Below are positions 32,877-41,558 of a stretch of DNA of 64,000 nt, piece after piece. Every line of letters begins with the position of its first letter. Within the stretch, counting starts at the first letter, position 1. The position numbers and the translations under genes are program-made. The notes under the pieces were generated by a model that saw only the letters and a program-made list of their open reading frames with translations, was not told where the DNA came from and searched no databases. Source of the stretch: an uncultured Muribaculaceae bacterium (GTDB taxonomy: Bacteria > Bacteroidota > Bacteroidia > Bacteroidales > Muribaculaceae); the NCBI GenBank assembly GCA_910585285.1, contig CAJUDL010000018.1, forward strand, positions 1-64,000, given 5' to 3'.

Positions 32877-34741
32877 TGAAGAAATATATATTTTCAGCAC
32901 TCGCGGCAGCTGTTGCTCTCCCCGTAGCCGCTCAATATAACCAGTCGATCTCCGTTGACGGCAAATATGTGCCCGAGGTGTTTCGACTCGACCGCATCAA
33001 CTCTTTCCCTAAACAGGTGAAATTCTCTCTTGAGACCAATCCCCTTTCTTACGATGGCAAAAGCGTGCCTGCCGGGTTTGCACCCCGACTCCTGCCGCTC
33101 CCAGCCACAGGGTGGCGCGACACACGCGATTTCTCGGACTCTCGCGGATACCTTGAACTCGGTGCGGGAAGCTGGCTCAACTCCACACTGAGTGCCGGCT
33201 ATCGTTTCATCGACAACAAGAATACCACGTTCGGAGTGCGTCTGCAGCATAATTCCACCTCCCTCTGGAAACCGGAAGTGTCGGAACTGATGAAAGACAC
33301 GAAGATGTATCGCTACGATGAATCTCTCGGGTTCTATGCCTCTCACGATTTCGAAGGGAAGGGTCGGCTACAGGGAGCTATAGACTGGCACATCGGCAAT
33401 TTCAACTACTATGGTTTCAACCCGCAGTGGGGAGAATATTCTTCAGAGAACGCACCCAAAGCTCCGACGCAGACTCTCAACGACATCTCCGCAAAATTCG
33501 CATGGCAATCACCCGACAAGCTTGATGCCATAACCTGGAATGCAGGAGTTGGCGTGCGCTATTTCGGATACCGCTCGGCGTATTCTCCATTCAAATACAT
33601 GCTTATCGGTATGCCGGACGATCACCTTGAGATGGCAAGAGCTTCAGGTGGAAGAGAAACAGATGTAGATCTCTTCGGAAGCGTGAATTTCCCCACATCC
33701 ACAAAATCTGCAATCGGAATAGATGTGAATGCCGATATCCTCTTATATCCACAGGAAGAGATGGATGGAGGATATTGTCCCGGTCAGCCTGACAATTATG
33801 GCATGCTCACTCTCACTCCGTATTATAGTTTCTCCCGCGACAGACTTCTTGTGCGTATCGGTGCCGACATAGACCTTAGCTTCAATGCGGGAGACGAAGG
33901 AAACCGCTACAGCTTTCTGCATATAGCACCTGATGTTAAATTCGATTACCTTGCCGGTCCGGTAGCTTTTTATCTCCACGCACTTGGTGGAAGCCGGCTC
34001 AACACATTGGCTGGCAATTATGAACGCGACTATTATCAGACACCTTATATAAGCTCTTCACGTCCTGTCTATACTCCTCTTGACGGCAGTCTTGGCGCTA
34101 CTTTCGGTCCGTTCTCAGGCTTCTCGGCGGGTATAGATTTCGCGTTCAGAATATCTCGTGGCGAATATCTTGGCGGATGGTATCAGCAGAAACTAAATTA
34201 TTATCATGATGCCGCTCCGGGGCTTCCCGAATCAATCTTCGCGGAGAATGCAGAGAGGACACTGACATATAATTATAATCAAGACCGCACCTGCAACCTC
34301 CACGGATTCAGCATCGGGGCTCGCGCTTCATACGATCTTGGCAGCATCATCAAGATAGAGGCTAAAGGAAACTATCAGCCGCAAAACGGCACCAAAGGAT
34401 ATTTCAACGGTTACGACCGTCCGCGCTGGACAGCCAATATCTCTGCCGAAACCAACCCTTGGAGCACCCTCAAACTCAAACTCGCTTACGATTACCGTGG
34501 TGTGCGCAACATCTATACGATGGCAAATTATCAGGGCGGACTTATTTCAGATGCTGATGTACTCATTGGCAAACGACTCCCCGACATCACATATCTGAAT
34601 TTCGGTGCATCTTACGGTATAACATCCAATTTCACCGTCTGGGTGCAGGCAGACAATATCCTCAACCGTCATGACGAGCTTCTCCCAGGGCTGCCGCAGC
34701 AGGGAGTGCGTCTTGCAGCAGGTTTCGGAGTCACGTTCTAA
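32876..34741 (+). CDS. outer-membrane beta-barrel protein (TonB-receptor-like, no plug)
   Basis: A 621-residue exported protein with signal peptide MKKYIFSALAAAVALPVAAQ. The remainder is alternating aromatic beta strands (for example LSAGYRFIDNKNTTFGVRLQHN, GFSIGARASYDLGSIIKIEAKGNYQ, LKLKLAYDYRG) and ends in phenylalanine (GFGVTF), typical of barrels folded by the BAM complex. The C-terminal FTVWVQADNILNRHDELLPGLPQQGV resembles TonB-dependent receptors, but there is no carboxypeptidase-like or plug domain. It is coupled to the TPR gene by a 1-nt stop/start overlap. Confidence 0.83.
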   Translation: MKKYIFSALAAAVALPVAAQYNQSISVDGKYVPEVFRLDRINSFPKQVKFSLETNPLSYDGKSVPAGFAPRLLPLPATGWRDTRDFSDSRGYLELGAGSWLNSTLSAGYRFIDNKNTTFGVRLQHNSTSLWKPEVSELMKDTKMYRYDESLGFYASHDFEGKGRLQGAIDWHIGNFNYYGFNPQWGEYSSENAPKAPTQTLNDISAKFAWQSPDKLDAITWNAGVGVRYFGYRSAYSPFKYMLIGMPDDHLEMARASGGRETDVDLFGSVNFPTSTKSAIGIDVNADILLYPQEEMDGGYCPGQPDNYGMLTLTPYYSFSRDRLLVRIGADIDLSFNAGDEGNRYSFLHIAPDVKFDYLAGPVAFYLHALGGSRLNTLAGNYERDYYQTPYISSSRPVYTPLDGSLGATFGPFSGFSAGIDFAFRISRGEYLGGWYQQKLNYYHDAAPGLPESIFAENAERTLTYNYNQDRTCNLHGFSIGARASYDLGSIIKIEAKGNYQPQNGTKGYFNGYDRPRWTANISAETNPWSTLKLKLAYDYRGVRNIYTMANYQGGLISDADVLIGKRLPDITYLNFGASYGITSNFTVWVQADNILNRHDELLPGLPQQGVRLAAGFGVTF

Positions 34742-34783
34742 AACCAACCTTTCTCCCCGCTTGTTAAATAAGTGAGTCAACTT

Positions 34784-34944
34784 TCGCAAGCGTAAAGTTG
34801 AAGTTTAAAAGTTTAATCGCACACGGTGCAGTTTATAAGTTTAATAGTCTGATACAAAATAAATGAAATCTCAATAATATTCGCATCGGATAAACTCTTA
34901 AACTTATAAACTCTTAAACTTTAAGTTGAAGCTTGCGAAACTTA
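34784..34944. repeat. interspersed repeat, copy 2 (inverted)
   Basis: The reverse complement of the element at 22091-22250. One end, AAACTTTAAGTTGAAGCTTG (from 34917), and its continuation are identical over 28 nt. The other end, TCGCAAGCGTAAAGTTGAAG (from 34783), matches with about one change. The middle has diverged. It fills the spacer between the barrel gene and the 34956 gene. Confidence 0.8.
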
Positions 34945-34955
34945 TATAAAGAATA

Positions 34956-35489
34956 ATGAGCAACGAAATAATGACCCTCGCATATCTTAATGAAGACGAC
35001 AAGGCTTATGGTCTTGCCGGAATGGCAATATCGCTCGCGGCTCTCGATGCCATCGACCGTGTAGCGGCTGTATCCCTTGATGCCGACGGACCGATGGTGA
35101 CATTCTCCCATCAATACTACTTCTCCGGTTCTCCATCGGTATCTCCCAAAGTAACATGGGACACCCTCCTTCATAATTTCTACATCACTTCGGCAATGGT
35201 CATCTCCAATGTGATGGCTCGCTCGATAGTAAGGCTCGGACAGGAAGTGCCGGCTGATCTTCTCGACACAATCCATAAGGAGATAGCCGAGGAAGGACGC
35301 GACACATGTTCTCTTGAGGACGACGAAATAGACACCCTTTATGACAAGACACGATCATATATGGGACGCATTTTCCGCAATCCCCGTCTTCATCCTGCCA
35401 TCGACGACTTCGCCCGCACTCTCTCTCGCCGACGCAGCCTCAGCGGCAGCGAAATCATTGACGAACTCCGCGCCTTATCGATAATCTGA
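34956..35489 (+). CDS. conserved protein of unknown function
   Basis: A 177-residue cytosolic protein with no recognised domain. The N-terminal half is mixed alpha/beta (YGLAGMAISLAALDAIDRVAAVSLDADGPMVTFSHQYYF), and the C-terminal half is helical and charged (EEGRDTCSLEDDEIDTLYDKTRSYMGRIFRNPRLHPAIDDFARTL). Its stop overlaps the start of the MazG-like gene as TGATG, so the pair is coupled. A cytosolic partner of nucleotide clean-up is conceivable from context only. Confidence 0.72.
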   Translation: MSNEIMTLAYLNEDDKAYGLAGMAISLAALDAIDRVAAVSLDADGPMVTFSHQYYFSGSPSVSPKVTWDTLLHNFYITSAMVISNVMARSIVRLGQEVPADLLDTIHKEIAEEGRDTCSLEDDEIDTLYDKTRSYMGRIFRNPRLHPAIDDFARTLSRRRSLSGSEIIDELRALSII

Positions 35490-35803
35490 TGTTACAGGAA
35501 GTTCAGAAATCAGTCGACGACTGGATCCGAGAAATAGGGAAACGCTATTTCTCGGAACTCACCAATATGGCGTTGCTCACCGAAGAAGTCGGCGAGTTAG
35601 CGAGAGTCATAGCCCGCGTATATGGCGACCAGAAAGCGAAATCCGGCGACCTGCGCGACGATGTGAAGTCGCAGTTAGCCGAAGAGATGGCAGACGTAAT
35701 CTGGGTTGTGACCTGTCTGGCAAACCAGACAGGCATCGACCTCAGCGAAGCCTTCGAAGCCTCGCTCCGCAAAAAATACACCCGCGACCGCAACAGATTT
35801 TAA
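35489..35803 (+). CDS. MazG-like nucleotide pyrophosphohydrolase
   Basis: A 104-residue single-domain MazG/iMazG-type protein. The metal-binding pattern is EEVGELARVIAR (about 31-42) and EEMADVIWVVTCLAN (about 68-82), the EExxE and ExxD pairs that bind magnesium. Such enzymes hydrolyse NTPs or modified dNTPs to NMP and pyrophosphate. It is coupled to the upstream gene. A tRNA-Gln unit with its own promoter follows. Confidence 0.9.
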   Translation: MLQEVQKSVDDWIREIGKRYFSELTNMALLTEEVGELARVIARVYGDQKAKSGDLRDDVKSQLAEEMADVIWVVTCLANQTGIDLSEAFEASLRKKYTRDRNRF

Positions 35804-35821
35804 GCAGCTATTCAAAATAAA

Positions 35822-35853
35822 TTTGGCACGCTGCAAATTTTTTATTAATTTTG
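35822..35853 (+). promoter_or_regulatory. promoter of structured RNA and tRNA-Gln
   Basis: TTTG (35822-35825), 20 nt, TAATTTTG (35846-35853). The predicted start near 35859 coincides with the first base of the hairpin RNA. Confidence 0.82.
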
Positions 35854-35858
35854 CATCA

Positions 35859-35925
35859 GCTTCGAGGCTTGGTCCTCCTAATCCCCAATCCCTATCCCCA
35901 TTCCCGGGAGGGCTTAGCCTGAAGC
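35859..35925 (+). ncRNA. candidate hairpin RNA upstream of tRNA-Gln
   Basis: Three successive stems pair across 67 nt: GCTTC (35859-35863) with GAAGC (35921-35925), AGGCT (35865-35869) with AGCCT (35916-35920), and CCTCC (35874-35878) with GGAGG (35907-35911). They leave a 28-nt single-stranded loop rich in CCCC and CCC runs. It lies between a consensus promoter and the tRNA-Gln gene, 8 nt before the tRNA. It could be a tRNA leader removed by RNase P, or a small RNA whose C-rich loop pairs with G-rich ribosome-binding sites. It matches no family I can name. Confidence 0.55.
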
Positions 35926-35933
35926 TTTAGGAT

Positions 35934-36004
35934 TGTCTTATGGTGTAATGGTAGCACTGCAGTTTTTGGTTCTGCCTGTCCAGGTTCGAATCCTGGTAAG
36001 ACAA
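35934..36004 (+). tRNA. tRNA-Gln(TTG)
   Basis: A complete cloverleaf of 71 nt. Acceptor TGTCTTA (35934-35940) pairs with TAAGACA (35997-36003), with discriminator A at 36004. The anticodon loop TTTTGGT gives TTG for glutamine. The T loop is GTTCGAATCC-type. No CCA is encoded. A terminator follows at 36014. Confidence 0.95.
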
Positions 36005-36013
36005 CAATTAGTT

Positions 36014-36053
36014 AGCCCTCAAATCTTTGGATTCAAAGAATTGAGGGCTTTCT
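36014..36053 (+). terminator. intrinsic terminator after tRNA-Gln
   Basis: Arms AGCCCTCAA (36014-36022) and TTGAGGGCT (36041-36049), with an inner TCTTTG/CAAAGA stem, then TTCT. The T tract is short but the stem is strong. Confidence 0.82.
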
Positions 36054-36088
36054 AACAATCTTTCGATCATTACTGACTCGATTCGATT

Positions 36089-36985
36089 ATGGCTGACACT
36101 AACTGGAAAGGACATTGCGCCATGCTTGGCGCAAACATTATTTGGGGACTGATGTCCCCCGTTGCCAAACTGGTGCTCTCTTCCGGCATCATCGCTCCCT
36201 TGGTTCTTGTTGATTTCAGAGTTGCCGGAGCGGCTTTACTTTTCTGGATATTATCCGCATTCTTCCCAAAGGAACATGTGCCTCCACGAGATCTTCTACT
36301 TCTTGCCGGAGCCGCAATGATCGGCGTGCTTTTCAATCAGGGATGCTTCATAATCGGAGTCAGCTTCACATCTCCCGGAGAAGCCTCCCTTATCACCACA
36401 ACCATGCCTATGTGGGTGATGATACTCGCTTGGTTCATACTTCACGAACCCATCACGGGGAAAAAGATCGGAGGCATACTTCTCGGCGCAGCCGGAGCCC
36501 TGATACTTGTATTCGGCAATCTCCATTCGGCATCACGGGGAAGTAATCCCGTTTTAGGTGATTTCATAGTGCTTGCCGCCCAGTTCAGCTATGCGCTATA
36601 CCTCACACTCTACCGCAATTTCATCCGCAAATATTCGCTTGTGACATTGATGAAATGGATGTTTCTCGCAGCCACTATCGTTGCGTTGCCTTCAACCTCT
36701 CCGTGGCTTGCATCGACCGACTGGAGCGCTGTGGCATGGACCGAATGGGCGGGAATAGCCTATGTGGTGGCAGCCGGCACGTTCCTTGCCTACATTTGCA
36801 TTATGATTGGTCAGAAGACGCTCCGTCCTACCGTTGTAGGCATCTACAACTACGTCCAGCCCGTAGTGGCGATGTTTGTGGGAATCTGCCTCGGTCTTGA
36901 CGCCCTCACCCCGATGAAACTCTTCGCCATCGTCCTCATCTTCTCCGGCGTCTACCTCGTCACCATCAGTCGCGCAAAAGCATAA
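36089..36985 (+). CDS. EamA-family (DMT) transporter
   Basis: A 298-residue inner-membrane protein with ten helices arranged as two EamA repeats. The first opens with MLGANIIWGLMSPVAKLVLSSG and the second with VLGDFIVLAAQFSYALYLTLYRNF. The typical end of each repeat is seen in LHEPITGKKIGGILLGAAGALILVFG and CLGLDALTPMKLFAIVLIFSGVYLV. Members export amino acids or other metabolites; the substrate here is unknown. It is a single gene after the tRNA-Gln terminator. Confidence 0.92.
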   Translation: MADTNWKGHCAMLGANIIWGLMSPVAKLVLSSGIIAPLVLVDFRVAGAALLFWILSAFFPKEHVPPRDLLLLAGAAMIGVLFNQGCFIIGVSFTSPGEASLITTTMPMWVMILAWFILHEPITGKKIGGILLGAAGALILVFGNLHSASRGSNPVLGDFIVLAAQFSYALYLTLYRNFIRKYSLVTLMKWMFLAATIVALPSTSPWLASTDWSAVAWTEWAGIAYVVAAGTFLAYICIMIGQKTLRPTVVGIYNYVQPVVAMFVGICLGLDALTPMKLFAIVLIFSGVYLVTISRAKA

Positions 36986-37019
36986 GCATGTCTGATGTAA
37001 CTTTACGCCCTCAAATTTT

Positions 37020-37625
37020 TCAATAGGTCAACAGGTCAAAATAGTACATCCGTGTTCTCAACTCCTCTGAATCGCTTATATCATAAAATGCCTTTTCATC
37101 ACTGACACGTGGGAAAAGTGGCTTGAATCCATTCCGTTCGTAATATGCTAATGTATGTGGGTTATTTACAGCATCAACAAGTATAAACCGACATCCCGTT
37201 TTATTGTCAGTGCTTATGAACCAATCCTTTATAAAGTCCATGATTTGTGCTCCAATCCGAAATTGAGCACTCTGATAATCTTTATCAACCCCTAATCGTC
37301 CAATCAATACAGCCGGATACGTTCGTCCCTGTTTATTATGAGCAATTGCTTTATTAAGATGCCGCTTGGGATTATTGGGCAAATGGGTGGTCTGAATACC
37401 CGCATTGGCAAGCGTTATCATGGCTATGATTTTCCTATCGTTGGAATTATCAAGCCAACAATAGGTTTTACCCATGAGATCTTTCTCATAAGTAATAGCA
37501 TCATTTGTGAAAAAATCATTTAGATCATCCATTCCACAATTGAATGGGTCGCAATTGTTTAGTATAAGTTCATTGAGCTTATACAACGTACTGTCGTTTC
37601 CGAGATTAAAAATGGAATCACCCAT
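37020..37625 (-). CDS. GNAT-type toxin of a toxin-antitoxin pair
   Basis: A 201-residue GNAT acetyltransferase. The start at 37625 (MGDSIFNLG) is preferred, as ATG overlaps the upstream small gene's stop in TAATG. A longer frame from TTG 37637 is less likely. Acetyl-CoA binding is seen in PAVLIGRLGVDKDYQSAQFRIGAQIMDF, and the family C-terminal part in CRFILVDAVNNPHTLAYYERNGFKPLF. The N-terminal NCDPFNCGMDDLNDFFTNDA...LMGKTYCW is typical of Bacteroidetes relatives of TacT-like toxins, which acetylate charged tRNAs. The toxin role is inferred from family and the coupled upstream gene. Confidence 0.82.
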   Translation of the reverse strand: MGDSIFNLGNDSTLYKLNELILNNCDPFNCGMDDLNDFFTNDAITYEKDLMGKTYCWLDNSNDRKIIAMITLANAGIQTTHLPNNPKRHLNKAIAHNKQGRTYPAVLIGRLGVDKDYQSAQFRIGAQIMDFIKDWFISTDNKTGCRFILVDAVNNPHTLAYYERNGFKPLFPRVSDEKAFYDISDSEELRTRMYYFDLLTY

Positions 37626-37801
37626 TATTTGAGCCAAGAAGGAACAAACTCGCGCGAACGACGCATTATTTCTGCGATTTTTTTCTCCCTTTCTTCCGAA
37701 AGAATACGGCGTGGCTTACGCTCGTTTTCCTCAGCTTGACGCACAAAATCGTCAGCCAAACTACCGGTAAGAATAGGAACTGCCTTAATTGGAGTTGCCA
37801 T
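37625..37801 (-). CDS. short putative antitoxin (58 residues)
   Basis: A small gene directly upstream of the GNAT gene. It begins MATPIKAVPILTGSLADDF and ends with a charged helix and SREFVPSWLK. Its stop codon overlaps the toxin start by one base, so both are translated together. A full promoter (37822-37853) lies 21 nt upstream. The protein has no visible ribbon-helix-helix or helix-turn-helix and is shorter than the DUF1778 antitoxins that usually partner GNAT toxins, so it may only wrap the toxin. The antitoxin assignment rests on position, size and coupling. Confidence 0.72.
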   Translation of the reverse strand: MATPIKAVPILTGSLADDFVRQAEENERKPRRILSEEREKKIAEIMRRSREFVPSWLK

Positions 37802-37821
37802 ATTGCATTCAATTTAGGGTA

Positions 37822-37853
37822 CAAAGATACAATATTACAACGAATAAACCAAA
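37822..37853 (-). promoter_or_regulatory. promoter of the toxin-antitoxin unit
   Basis: On the minus strand TTTG (37850-37853), 20 nt, TATCTTTG (37822-37829). This is a full consensus match. Confidence 0.83.
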
Positions 37854-37906
37854 GAGATGGATGTTAAAGACTTAAACATACATACCCGAAACGAAGAAAA
37901 CAAAAG

Positions 37907-39256
37907 TTAGGGGATGGCGGTCTTGCGACCGTCGATGATGTAGATGCCGGGAGCGGGAATGCGGTCGAGAGAGCGTCCGTGAAGATCATAGATGCCTTTT
38001 CCGCGAAATTCCGCGCCATTTTCAGCTTCGATTTCGCCGATGCCCGATTCCTCCTGCACGGAACCCGTGGGAACCACAGTGTTCCGAACCATTACGTTGA
38101 CCGTGAGGGCAGGAATCATCCAGCCCGGCGTGGCATCGTTATATAGGTTGCCCGTGCGGTCGAAAGTATAATAATGGACGCGCGTCAGGCGCCCTTCTCT
38201 CGGCCTGTACGAACCTTTGACAGTCACTTTGCTGTTTTTAATTTCTACGGGAGCCGTCGGCTCAAGTTTCACGCCCTTGACCCGGAAAGGCTTCCGGAGG
38301 TCGAGTTCAGGATTGATGACATACGGGCGGTTTGCGTCAATGACAGACACCGGAGCGAGCTTGACTTCCGTCCCGTCAACCCCCTCTATTGTCTGCACCT
38401 TTGCGCCCGCGCCGAAAACAGAGGCTATCTGCGACTCGCTCAGCGAAAAAGGGAAACATGCCGACGACCACTCCCCTGCCGCCATCGCTTTGTCAACCAT
38501 CACGTCTGCATTTTCCTTCACTTCGCTAACCGACACCTCCGAATCCTCGGAAATATAGGTAATTCCCTTAAGATCGTAGAGGAACTGCGACAGTTCGCTC
38601 TTGATGGTTTTCATGCCTTCGACATCGGGGTGATTGAGTTTTTTCGACATGTTGCTGAGTTTGAGCAAAGGTATGCCGTAATGCTCGCAAATCGCCTCTG
38701 TGGAACTGTTGATATCCTCGCTGAGGCCATAGTTGAGCATAAACACTATTGTCGACTTCGGATACTTCTTCTGCAAATAGTCAATCACATACGCCGTGCC
38801 TCCCCGATACGTGCGCTTGGCGGCATCGGAAAAATCGCTCCACACATACTCGCCGACAGGGGCATTAAAGGTGTTGTCGTTGGTGGCGCCCTCCACAATA
38901 ATCAGTCCCGCCTCGCGAAGATTGCTTACGCGCCCCACGAAGGAGTTGTTCAGGTCGGTGGTATTGTTCTTGCCGTATGTGCACACCGCGCTGCCGGAGA
39001 AAGAGTTGTTCTGCTCCAGGCGTATCCCCGTCTCATTCTCGAAAAGTTTCCACCATGTCTGCTCCACGTCCGTCACATCGGTTTGCGACCGTGGGAAAAA
39101 GGGTGTGTTCCATACCGGATCGTTATAGCCCTTGAATGTGGAAAACGAATCTCCAAGCACCGAAAAGCTGCCATATTTGTCTGCCAACAGCGTGTCGGCT
39201 TCAGCCGAAAAGGCAACGGCGCAGCATAGCGCCAGAAAATATATGAAATTTTTCAT
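37907..39256 (-). CDS. secreted SGNH/GDSL hydrolase (probable carbohydrate esterase)
   Basis: A 449-residue exported protein. The signal peptide ends FSAEA. The SGNH fold (about 25-230) shows block I VLGDSFSTF with the catalytic Ser, block III VEGATND, and the block V histidine in LNHPDVEGM. A beta-rich C-terminal region follows, and the chain ends in a sorting-like tail (GIYDLHGRSLDRIPAPGIYIIDGRK). It is the last gene of the minus-strand half of the polysaccharide locus. Its start overlaps the GH3 stop (ATGA, 39253-39256). In this setting it would remove acetyl or similar groups from the glycan; the substrate is inferred from context. Confidence 0.83.
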   Translation of the reverse strand: MKNFIYFLALCCAVAFSAEADTLLADKYGSFSVLGDSFSTFKGYNDPVWNTPFFPRSQTDVTDVEQTWWKLFENETGIRLEQNNSFSGSAVCTYGKNNTTDLNNSFVGRVSNLREAGLIIVEGATNDNTFNAPVGEYVWSDFSDAAKRTYRGGTAYVIDYLQKKYPKSTIVFMLNYGLSEDINSSTEAICEHYGIPLLKLSNMSKKLNHPDVEGMKTIKSELSQFLYDLKGITYISEDSEVSVSEVKENADVMVDKAMAAGEWSSACFPFSLSESQIASVFGAGAKVQTIEGVDGTEVKLAPVSVIDANRPYVINPELDLRKPFRVKGVKLEPTAPVEIKNSKVTVKGSYRPREGRLTRVHYYTFDRTGNLYNDATPGWMIPALTVNVMVRNTVVPTGSVQEESGIGEIEAENGAEFRGKGIYDLHGRSLDRIPAPGIYIIDGRKTAIP

Positions 39257-41531
39257 TGATAAGTCAGAGTTGTTTTTTTAACGTTTGCGCTCGACGGACC
39301 CGTCATTATATCGAAAAGACCGGGCTCGCACACAAAGTCAAGGTCATAATTATAGAATTTAAGCATATCGCTGTCAATGGTAAACTCTACGTTCTGCGAT
39401 TCCCCGGGGGCAAGCGATATCTTGCGGAAATCTTTCAGCTCTTTCAGCGGGCGTGTGGTTGTGCCAACAAGATCCCGGATATAGAGCTGAACAATCTCTT
39501 TCCCCTCGCGATTTCCCGTGTTGGTCACGCGAACCGACACTTTCACCGTTTCGCCCTCCCTCATGGTCGAAGACGACAGCACCGGATCTCCATATTCGAA
39601 AGTAGTGTAGCTCAATCCGTAACCGAAAGGATAAAGCGGGTCGTTGGGGATATCAGTGTAGTTGCTGTCGTACCGGCGATAGTATTTTCTATGTTCCGGT
39701 TGCGGACGGCCGGTATTTTTCCTGATATAGCTCATCGGCAACTGGCCGACATGATATGGAAAAGCCGCAGGAAGTTTGGCGGATGGATTCACCTTTCCCG
39801 TAAGCACGTCGGCAACAGCATCTCCCCCTTCGCTTCCCGGAAACCAGGCATTGAGTATCGCGGCGACATTCTCGTTTTCCCATGTGAGCACGAGCGGACG
39901 CGCAGTGAAGAGAACCAATACAACCGGCTTGCCGGTTGCCACCAGATCTTTCAGCAGCTGTTTCTGCGGCTCCGGAATAGAGATGTCTCCGCGCGATCCC
40001 CCTTCGCCCGACATTCTGTATGGCTCGCCCATGGCGGCAACAATGACGTCGGAAGATTCGGCAAGCTTCAGCGCCGCCTCCTCATCTGCTTTTCGGAACG
40101 TCCGTCGCGACGCAGGATATCCTTGTACGACATTTTCTTTTCAAGCACGGAATCCAGAAGCTGATGGCATCCCTCCTCAAACCGCACGTTGTCGCCATAC
40201 ACTTTCTTCAGGCCTTCGTAAAGACCCACGCAATGACGCTTGTCGTAAGCCACGTTCCACATCCCTTTCATCGCCTCCTCATAATCCCCCATCGGACCGA
40301 TCAGGGCTATCCTGACGTTCTTGTCAAGAGGGAGGGTATTCCCGTCGTTTTTCAGGAGCACCATCGATTCTGCGGCGGCTTCGCGGGCAAAATTGCGATT
40401 CTCTTTTGTATAGACATCCCTCTTTTCCCTTTTCGGGTCAAGATAACGATATGGAGAATCGAAAAGCCCGAGTTTGTATTTGGCCTCGAGAATCCTGCGG
40501 CATGCCGCGTCTATCTGCTTTTCCGACACGCTTCCGTTGGCGACAGAAGCCGGCAGAGTGGAATTATAGAGGTTGCTGACCATATCCATGTCGCAGCCGG
40601 CGTCAAGCGCACGCGCCGCCACAGTAGCGTGGTCACCGATGCCGTGCACGCTCATTTCAGCCACGCCGGAATAATCCGACACCACAAACCCTTTGAAATT
40701 CCATTGGTTGCGCAATATGTCGGTCAGCAGATATTTGTTGCCCGTTGCCGGCACGCCCTCAAACTCGTTGAACGACGCCATGACGCTTCCCGCACCGGCT
40801 TCTACAGCCTTCTTATAGGGCAGCATATACTCGTTGAACATACGCTGGCGGCTCATGTCTACCGTGTTGTAGTCGCGTCCTGCCTCTGCGGCGCCATATA
40901 ATGCGAAATGCTTTATGCATGCCAGTAACGTCGTAGGGTCGTCAAGGCGTTCGCCCTGATATCCCCTCACCATCGCGGCTGCTATCTCTCCGCCCAGCAC
41001 GGGATCCTCGCCTACCCCTTCCACAATACGTCCCCAGCGCGGGTCATGACAGATATCCAGCATCGGCGAGAAATCCCAGCAGACACCCATCGCGGTTGCT
41101 TCCGATGCAGTGACGCGCGCCGTCTTCTCGATCATCGGCATATTCCACGACGATGCAAGCGCCAACGGGACCGGGAATGTTGTGGCGAGGCCGTGAATCA
41201 TGTCCAGCCCAAAAATCAGCGGGATTCCAAGGCGGGATTCCTTCACGGCGATATCCTGGAACTTACGCAGTTCCTCAACTCCCTTTATGCCAAACACGCC
41301 GCCTGCCTGCCCCGACCGGATTTTGCCGGCGACGTCAAGGCTCTTCTGGTTACCGGTGAGCACACCGGTAACCGGAAGATTAAGTTGCCCTATCTTTTCC
41401 TCCAGCGTCATGCGCGACATCAGGTCGGAGACAAAGGCATCCATCGCCTCGTCTTCTGCCCGCGACGCCTCGCACGGCGCAGCAAGAGAAAAGATTAATG
41501 AGAATATTACATATCTAATTGTATTCTTCAT
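39253..41531 (-). pseudogene. GH3 beta-glycosidase, split by a one-base frameshift
   Basis: Two reading frames together form one GH3 enzyme of about 759 residues. The upstream part (40068-41531) holds a signal peptide, the TIM barrel and the nucleophile in GFVVSDYSG, plus the start of the second domain, then goes out of frame. The downstream part continues as KADEEAALKLAESSDVIVAAMGEPYRMSGEGGSRGDI, with the acid/base Glu probably in SGEGGSRGD, through the fibronectin-like third domain to 39253. The break maps to an A run (TTTT on the plus strand, 40090-40093); one extra A restores the frame as SEKADEE. The nucleophile and acid/base are thus separated and the gene is inactive unless the base is a sequencing error or is corrected by slippage. 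Confidence 0.87.
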
Positions 41532-41558
41532 GAGAGACCTTTCTTAATAGACAAGCAT

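Noticed and set aside
38174..39229. A 351-codon plus-strand open frame
   Set aside because: It is antisense to the SGNH hydrolase, which has a signal peptide and full catalytic blocks. The plus-strand translation is rich in His, Arg and Cys with no domain.
39256..40164. A 302-codon plus-strand open frame
   Set aside because: It lies opposite the GH3 C-terminal half, whose sequence is clearly conserved; the antisense translation has no protein-like pattern.
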